NCBI GenBank assembly: GCA_021234155.1
Contig: JAJEKV010000141.1
Span: 1-64,000 of the forward strand
Direction of reading: 5' to 3'
Length of the DNA stretch: 64,000 nucleotides
Source: Isoetes taiwanensis
Taxonomy: Eukaryota > Streptophyta > Lycopodiopsida > Isoetales > Isoetaceae
Below the pieces are notes generated by a model. That model searched no databases. It had not been told where the DNA came from and saw only the letters and a list, made by a program, of their open reading frames with translations. The first letter of the stretch is position 1. The number at the start of each line of letters is the position of its first letter. Positions 57,711 to 64,000 of the stretch are shown piece after piece. Both the position numbers and the translations under genes were made by a program.

Positions 57711-58860
57711 AGATCATTTGATTGCATCCGAAGATTGAGATTTATCGCATGACTATATACTACTGTGATTGGAACTCTTAAGGGAGAAAAGAAAAAAGAG
57801 AAGGGAGGATGAAACGGAGAAAGTGAAGAGCAAAAGGCATAAAAAAAAGGGGAAAAGGGCATGGGAAAACGGGAAAGGGAGAAAGGGTGAGAAAACGGGA
57901 AAAGGGAAGGAAAAAATGTCATTGGAAAAGAGAAAGGGAAAATAAAAAAAGGAGGGAGGAAAGGAAGAAAAAAAGAACATAGAGAAAAAGGGAAGAGGGA
58001 AAGGGTGCGAAAAAGAGAATAAGGGAAAGGAAAAAGAGGAACAAGAAAAGGTGGTGGAGAGGGAAGGGAAAAAGGGCATGGGAAAAGAGAAAGGGAGAGG
58101 AAAAGGGGAAAGGGAGTAGGAAAGGGGGAAATGGAAGGGAAAAAGGGTACAAGGAAAAGAGGAAGAGGGAAAGGGCACGGACAAAAGGGGATGGGGGAGA
58201 AGGGAAAAAGAGGAAAAGGGAAGGAAAAAGAACATGGTAAAAGTGAAAGGGACAAGAAAAAGTGGAAGAGGGTTGAGATCATTTGATCACATCTAAAGGC
58301 TAAGACTTATCGGATGACTTCCCACCAAAGAAAAAAGAAGGAGGAAAGGGGGAAAGTGGAGGAAAAAGGGGAAGATGGGGGAAAAGGCAAAAGGGCATGG
58401 GGAAAGAGGAAGAGGGAAATGATGAGGCAAGGGAAAAGAGGGTGATGAGAAAGGAAAAATGGCATGGAAAAGGGAAAGAGAAGGGGAAAAGAAAAAAGAA
58501 GGAAGAAAGATAATAGAAAAATGACACGAGGAAAAGGGAAAGAGAGAAAGGGCGGGGAACGGGGAAAAGAAAATGGAAAAAGGAAAACAGAAAGGGAAAA
58601 AAAGGGAGAGGAGAAAAGAAAGGAAAGATGGCACGGGAAAAAGGAGAAGAGGGAAAGGGTGGAGAAAGAAGGAAAAGGGAAGGAAAAACGAGCATGGGAA
58701 AAGAAGAAAAAGGAAAAGGATGGGAAAAGGGGAAGGAAAAAAAAGGGCATGGGAAAAGTGAAATGGAATAGAAAAAAGGAGGGAGAAAGGGGAAAGGTCG
58801 GAAAAAAAAAAAAAAGGAAAAGAGGAAAAAGAAGGGGAAGAAGAACGAGAAAAGGGGAAT
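57711..58860 (+). repeat. Duplicated unit: short header plus polypurine block of about 500 bp
   Basis: The header AGATCATTTGAT..CATC(C/T)..AAG..T(A/G)AGA(T/C)TTATCG is at 57711-57754 and again at 58276-58319. Each header is followed by a plus-strand tract of almost only G and A (57780-58270 and 58326-58858). Interruptions recur as GGCATGGGAAAAG or variants at roughly 40-70 bp spacing. The long Lys/Glu/Gly- and Phe/Pro/Ser-rich open frames are by-products. The two blocks look like an old tandem duplication of about 565 bp. Confidence 0.9.
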
Positions 58861-58923
58861 GTAAAACACAAAAAGCCGCCACAGGGAGTTGCCCCTTTTC
58901 TAAAATCAACGGCTAACAAAAGG

Positions 58924-59043
58924 GTGCACTCTAGAAATACTACTTAGTACACCTGGATGAATACAGCCACCAAATCATATGAAAACCTTAGAGAGAACAG
59001 TATAAAAACACAAAAAAAACCCCCTGTTATAATGCTACATATT
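58924..59043 (+). repeat. Dispersed repeat D, copy 3
   Basis: GTGCACTCTAGAAATACTAC to CCCCCTGTTATAATGCTACATATT aligns with 18380-18498 and 22677-22795. The upstream CTAAAATCAACGGCT is shared with copy 1. Confidence 0.8.
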
Positions 59044-59570
59044 GGTACAATACAAAAACCTTTTCAAAAACCATCAAATTTGTATTCAAATACTTAAGAG
59101 GCATAAAAGGATTGCCAAAGTCATAATGCGCTGAGTGTGATGCAAGAAATTCAATGTCTTTGGTCAGATTCCATTTATATTATCCAACTGTGAAGGCATT
59201 AATTCTTACAACATGCAAGCAAAAAAAAAAAGGATATAAAGACGATCTTACCTAAAAGCAGCATAAGTGGAGTTGCTATACCCTATCAGAGAAAATGAAA
59301 AATCAAGATTTTGCATTAGCAAATAAAAAGATGCAACATGGACAGCTTCCAGTATCTTGCTTGCTTCCTTGAAAATAACTGTTAAACGAATAAGAAGCAT
59401 GAGAAACAACAGTGGCAAAGCGGTGTTGTCATTTGAATAGTTTACATTGGGGAGTGCCGGATCATAACCATCATTGTTATAGCTAGAGTGATACAACTAT
59501 GGAAATTTATAACTCAATGAAAAACAACTCAATTTTGCTCTCAGCGGCATTTAAGAAGTTCCAAGACGGA
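59044..59570. other. Spacer, no gene seen
   Basis: AT-rich; no motif recognised. Confidence 0.4.
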
Positions 59571-59603
59571 TCGGGTAGTCTTACATGAGTCTTACGTAAA
59601 CAG

Positions 59604-60060
59604 AAGACTTGGAGTGGCCATTTCAAGCGATTATATTATAGTGGGATACCAAGAGAGAAAAGACCACGGGCAAAAATGATGACACTGAGCGATCATTCAA
59701 ACTTGCCCATTGCACGCAAAACCAAAATTTTCGAGGAAGCAATACCTATTTTTACACCCCCTCTGTTAGTACGTGGATTTGAATCTTTGGAAGTAAAATA
59801 TTTGCCATGGTGAAGGAAACGCATGTACCTTTGCCGCGATATTCACAAACTTCCCATTGCACAGAAGACTTACAGCGGCTTAGAAGACTTGGAGTGGCCA
59901 TTTCAAAATGATTATATCTGATTGGGATACCAAGAGAAAAAGACCCGCGACTTTAAAGCGACTTTGTGCAAATTATTCAAACTAAAATTTCAAGAAGCAA
60001 TACCTATTTTTACACCCTCAGGGGTTTGTGGATTTGTAGGACTAACATATTGTTGATTTT
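59604..60060. repeat. Diverged tandem duplication of about 280 bp
   Basis: AGAAGACTTGGAGTGGCCAT...GGGATACCAAGAGA.AAAGACC...GAAGCAATACCTATTTTTACACCC occurs at about 59604-59760 and at 59885-60020, in the same order. On the minus strand the second copy has a short coding-like frame (WPRRQNQQYVSPTNPQTPEG), but no family is recognised. Confidence 0.75.
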
Positions 60061-61146
60061 GTCTGCGAGGCCAAGCCATTTGGAAATCATATTGAAATGG
60101 CCTTGAACGAATTTGGTTGTAATGGCTCGACAATCTGAAACATCTGATTTCATTAAGAAAGCAAGACCAGAATAAAACTAGGAGTTTGTATAGTTCCCAT
60201 ACCATTTATGGCAATCGAAATGCCCATATGATGCAATTGATGGCTAGATTTCCTGCGAGATTTTGATGGTGTGACTTGCAATAATGCAAGCAAGTCAAAA
60301 TTCTCTTTCTTCATCTTGAGGGGGTACATATTTTCGTTTGTGAAATGTGCTGCCCAAGATGAAAGATGAGGAAGTTTTCTCGATGGATTAGGCCTTTGTA
60401 TTGTCTATGAACTTAGTCTTTTACATAAGAGGAAGATGGAGAACATACAGATGCATCATAGTTCTTTGAAAAACTTGGATATGAAATATGCGCATGTAAA
60501 GACTATCACCATGACTTTCAAACACTATTACTATATTCTGCTACTCATTTTGTGGGAATAGTGCATCCGGTCGAGTACAATAGTCATTGTTATTGTTAAA
60601 CCTTTCCCCTTCAAGAGCTGCTTGCGTATGTAACCTAACTAGATCCAGGTTGGCCCACATTTTTTCCCTTGCCACAGTACACCTGGTCCTCCCCTATTTT
60701 CCCACAAATAGTTCCACTTAGAGGTACATTGGATGGCCTTGGCTTTGACCGCTCTCTGAGAAAGAAAGAGAAGGAGATGATGTCTACGGGGCATCATCAA
60801 AAAGCTTACACAGGATGCACCGGGACGAGAAATTTGGAGCCGGAGGGCCAGCCACTTAAACTGGAGCAGATGCTTTATATGGTTCTTCACGAGGCCTATA
60901 TGTTTGCCAGCCTCACCGCCTTATGGTAATTTTCGAAGATACCTGGTGAGGTAGGAGCCTGGCGACGTCCTTTGGCATCTCCGTGGGAGATTTTTGGTTT
61001 TTTCTAATTTCGCAAGCCGTAGATCTGCAAAAATGAAGATCTAACGGTAGAAAGTAATGTCACATCATTTTTTGCTGAGGTGGAGGTGATACGTGGATAG
61101 GCTAGAATTGCAAGAAAAGCTGTAGGCTTGGTTAGGCTGGCGTGCC
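60061..61146. other. Unassigned region ending at an A-run
   Basis: No convincing gene. The segment ends with TAGGCTGGCGTGCC and an A-run of about 14 (61148-61161), which interrupts the RNase H frame of the neighbouring gypsy remnant. A small poly(A)-tailed retroposed piece on the plus strand is possible. Confidence 0.3.
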
Positions 61147-61161
61147 TAAAAAAAAAAAAAA

Positions 61162-62650
61162 CTTCCAAAGCCTTATCTCTCAGCAAGATCATGTCTTCAT
61201 TTTTGGCTTGATATTCTCCCAATACCTGTCTATAAACCAATTGTGAGTAACCAAAAATGACAATGTTGCTCATACCTAGATGCTTGGGTTCTTGCAATCT
61301 TGCTATAAGTGCTTTGTATTCTGCCATGTTAGAAGTAATATTAGGAGAAATCCTGCCTACTCTGGCCAGTAATCTATTTGAAGAGTCTTTGAGAATTGCA
61401 GCAGAAGAGGCCACACTCAAACCTTTTTGAGACACCACCATCAAACCATGAATAAGCAAAGTTTTCACCTTTAGATAAATTCATCTCAATAGATAGTTCT
61501 GGTTGTGGTACTTGATCAAATGCAGCAAGCTCATATTCTCCACAGGAATTTGGCACCAAAATATCTTCTTCAATGAAATTCAGAGCTTCAAATTCTCCAA
61601 CCTTATTGTAGAGAGTTACCTTTTTTCTGCCATTGGATATGGTGCACTCTCCTCTTGACCATACAGGTCTTGCGTCCACTGTGGACAACTGTTTTCTTCC
61701 CAAGAACAAGTCATAAATGTCAAATTTTTCATCAATTCGTTCAAATGCAACAACCACAAAATTAGCAGCCACAATGATTCCTTCTACATCAATTGGTATG
61801 TCGCTCACTATTCCCATATGGTTAATTTTAGTATTAGAAAAAGATTTTAGTACTATAGGAGCCTTCTTATCAATTTCTAGGCCACATAATCTCATAATGT
61901 GATGAGGCATCACATTGAGTGGTGATCCTCCATCTAGTAGTACTTTGATTAATATTTTCTTACCCATTCTGGCAACACATGTAAAGGCTCCTAGATCATA
62001 GTCTTCTCGGGTCAACACATGCTCCTCAATGTGATTTGTAAGAGCAACTCCATCCTCTTTGGTTAGATTCAAAACCTTTTTTCTATAAGATGGGGCAATC
62101 TTAAGCAAAGTCAGCAAATCCACACTGATCTTGGAGTTTTTTAACAAAGATTCGAAATCCTCACTCTCCTTATCCTTTTTCAAGTATTTTTGACAAGGGG
62201 AAGGAGGTACAGCCAAGTTTGGCTAATTTTCCTTGTACTTGGGTGCATTAGTCTCCTCATTTACTTGAACTTGCTCTTTATCCTTTGAGTTGTTCATCCC
62301 TCTAGTATGAACAACCATGATCTCTTCCTGATCTTCAATTTCCTGCACAAATCTAACAGAAGCACTTGGCTCATTAGTTTTGGTCTTTTCTTGCCTAACA
62401 AGTATTCTTTGACACTGCACCTATCCTCATAATGGCCTACTACTTTGCAAAAAGCACAAACAAGGCATTCTTTATCAAAATGCCTTCTCTTACCACACTT
62501 GGTGCAAGGTCTATACCAACAATAATCCGATGAATGAGTATTTCTTGAGCAATGAGCACATGGAGGGTATATCCTCTTCTCGGGTCTTGAACTCTTCATT
62601 TCTTGGAGCTGTTTTGTGACTTCAACCAACTTTTGATGATGAAGTGGACA
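61162..62650 (-). pseudogene. Ty3/gypsy remnant: three zinc knuckles, protease, RNase H, no RT
   Basis: The minus-strand order is three CCHC knuckles (CAHCSRNTHSSDYC, CTKCGKRRHFDKEC, CAFCKVVGHYEDRC), then the protease (MGKKILIKVLLDGGSPLNVM, with the D-G-G-S variant seen in some plant gypsy proteases; 61374-62216). About 80 residues later comes an RNase H-like domain (YSWFDGGVSK, frameshift, SSAAILKDSSNRLLARVGR, SNMAEYKALIARL, IVIFGYSQLVYRQVLGEY). The FGDSQ Asp of RNase H is Tyr here. RT, which normally lies between protease and RNase H, is missing. The 3' end is cut at the A-run near 61160. Confidence 0.7.
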
Positions 62651-63148
62651 ACTTTGGCACTAATGCACTTAAACTTAGATCCCTTATGCAACAACTTGAT
62701 CATTTGATTTCTTCATGCTTTTCTGGAAAATTGTGTACTTTCTCTCTCTAAGGTATGATGAGTGCGTGATGTATGAATGGTATGTGAGTGGTATGTTTTG
62801 ACTAGAGAAAAGGCTATTTGCCAACTTTGCTAGGGGAAATGAAGGTGAGACAAGAGAACATGGAATATGAGGCAAGCATGGTATCATGGATAGGATTGAG
62901 ATGGTGAACTCATGTAGTGAACCTTGTGAAATAGAATTCATGCCAAGATGATCTCAAATTAGCCATATACCAAGTCACCTTGAGGGGTCTTCCAATCTTC
63001 AAACTCTAATTTGCTTTGCTTGAATCTTCTCTTCCTTGCTATGCTTGCATGATCTCCAATGAATGTCCTTTCCTTGGTTCTTCAAGCATGTATCTACTTT
63101 GTAGTCTTCAAGGATGTGAGTCTTCATATCTGTAGTACTTGTATACAT
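62651..63148. other. Spacer between gypsy remnant and LINE-C3
   Basis: Possibly the 5' part (gag leader or LTR) of the gypsy element, but no motif supports that. Confidence 0.3.
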
Positions 63149-64000
63149 GTTTTTTTTTTTTTTTTTTTTTGAAGGACGTGAGACTCTTTTTATTGACAAG
63201 AACAAAGGTGCAATACACAATGCACAGACAGGAATAAAACCCTAGTGGATAGGCTGACCCAACTAGGCAAAAACACTCGTCTATGCATAAGAAGAACACC
63301 GTAAATACATCTGCCAAATTATCTCTTTTTTATCATCAGCTATAGATGAGCAACGATAAGCTTTAGTGATCTTCTGCTGAGCACAATGGAGAAGCTGCTG
63401 ATCAGAGATGTGTGCACCTTGGAAAATACACAAACGTCGCCTCTGCCAGATAGATCACAAAATCCAACGAGAAGCAAGATGAAATGCCCAAAACTACGCC
63501 AAGTTAGGCCAAGCGAGGGGGATAATAGGATCTCCTGGCTAGTGAGAGACACACTGAAAAGAGTGAATAACCACGCCCAAGCAAGCCGTAGATGATCGCA
63601 CAAGAAGAAGCAGTGTTCAATAGTTTCAAACACGTTGGCCACAGAGAGGGCAACGATCTGAGACTCTAGGGTTCATCTTATAAACCAAGACATTCACTCG
63701 AACACATCTATGGAGAATTTTCCATCGCAGCGCTGACACTTTAGGGTGGAGCAATTTATCCCATGTCCACATCCAAACAATTTGCCACTGTGGTTAGATA
63801 ATGGTCAATGAAATATGTGTAGTTTGTGTGCACAGCTCTTCTATGTTGCCAAAATGTGGCAGCAGGAGCCCACTTAACACATCCCGTTAGGAAGCAGAAT
63901 ACCTCCTTTTTCTTTACTACACCAAATCAACTAATGTATTTCCTAACTATCTTTGGCTTCATTTATTCAAAAAACCTGACATAGAATAACCGGCTCACAT
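63149..64000 (-). mobile_element. LINE-C copy 3, 3' end (runs off the window)
   Basis: A T-run at 63149-63172 is the poly(A) tail of a minus-strand LINE. Reading upstream: SDQQLLHCAQQKITKAYRCS, SIWQRRRLCIFQGAHI, ETIEHCFFLCDHLRLAW, CPLCGQRV (zf-RVT), VWMWTWDKLLHPKVSALRWK. These match copy 1 at 21.7-22.2 kb block by block. Stops (e.g. GQRV*, WIL*) and frameshifts are present. The rest of the element lies beyond 64000. Confidence 0.85.

Noticed and set aside
57695-58919. Long open frames (up to about 200 codons) rich in Phe/Pro/Ser or Lys/Glu/Gly
   Set aside because: They overlap in all frames and reflect the polypurine composition, which excludes most stop codons on one strand and makes low-complexity translation on the other.

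Overview
The window looks like nuclear DNA of a land plant. It has an AU-rich-intron, GT-AG spliced gene for a UBP1-type triple-RRM protein, plant-style Ty1/copia and Ty3/gypsy remnants, many LINEs, and long AT-rich spacers. LINE diversity and low gene density would suit a large genome such as that of a fern, lycophyte or gymnosperm, but that placement is inference. I see one convincing intact cellular gene in 64 kb; nearly everything else recognisable is a mobile element or its debris.

Layout. 0.2-1.8 kb: a broken copia element on the minus strand with gag, zinc knuckles, protease and an initiator-Met primer site. 1.8-8.7 kb: mostly anonymous, with a few short tandem repeats. 8.7-15.0 kb: a decayed LINE ('LINE-A', plus strand) whose endonuclease is split by a 2.5-kb non-autonomous LTR retrotransposon (9520-12027). 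The LTR element carries a cluster of small hairpins with covarying stems. A gypsy LTR/primer-site remnant follows at 15.0-15.8 kb. 16.3-26.8 kb: tRNA-derived SINEs, dispersed repeats, a 57-bp minisatellite, an inverted repeat, and LINE-C copy 1 with a 17-bp target duplication.

27.0-36.8 kb: a LINE-rich block. LINE-D (plus strand) meets a minus-strand LINE fragment tail to tail. Three further copies of an L1-like family ('LINE-E') then lie head to tail on the minus strand, and every junction is a CT-rich tract. The longest copy keeps a coiled-coil/RRM/CTD ORF1 and an ORF2. Its endonuclease is interrupted by three 440-bp tandem units with tRNA-like A and B boxes. 37.9-40.4 kb: LINE-C copy 2. 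41.8-45.1 kb: the best preserved LINE (LINE-B, same family as LINE-A), with a 9-bp target duplication.

45.8-47.1 kb: a minus-strand, frameshifted gene resembling HUH-type Rep nucleases of eukaryotic transposons (replitron-like). 47.7-51.9 kb: the 12-exon UBP1-like gene. 53.6-55.1 kb: a second copia remnant. 57.7-58.9 kb: a duplicated polypurine block. 61.1-62.6 kb: a gypsy-type gag/protease/RNase H frame that lacks reverse transcriptase. 63.1-64.0 kb: LINE-C copy 3.

The elements interact mainly by nesting: LTR element into LINE-A, tandem repeat into LINE-E, LINE-C into a coding-like segment. All domain assignments come from reading translated motifs by eye; no database search was possible.
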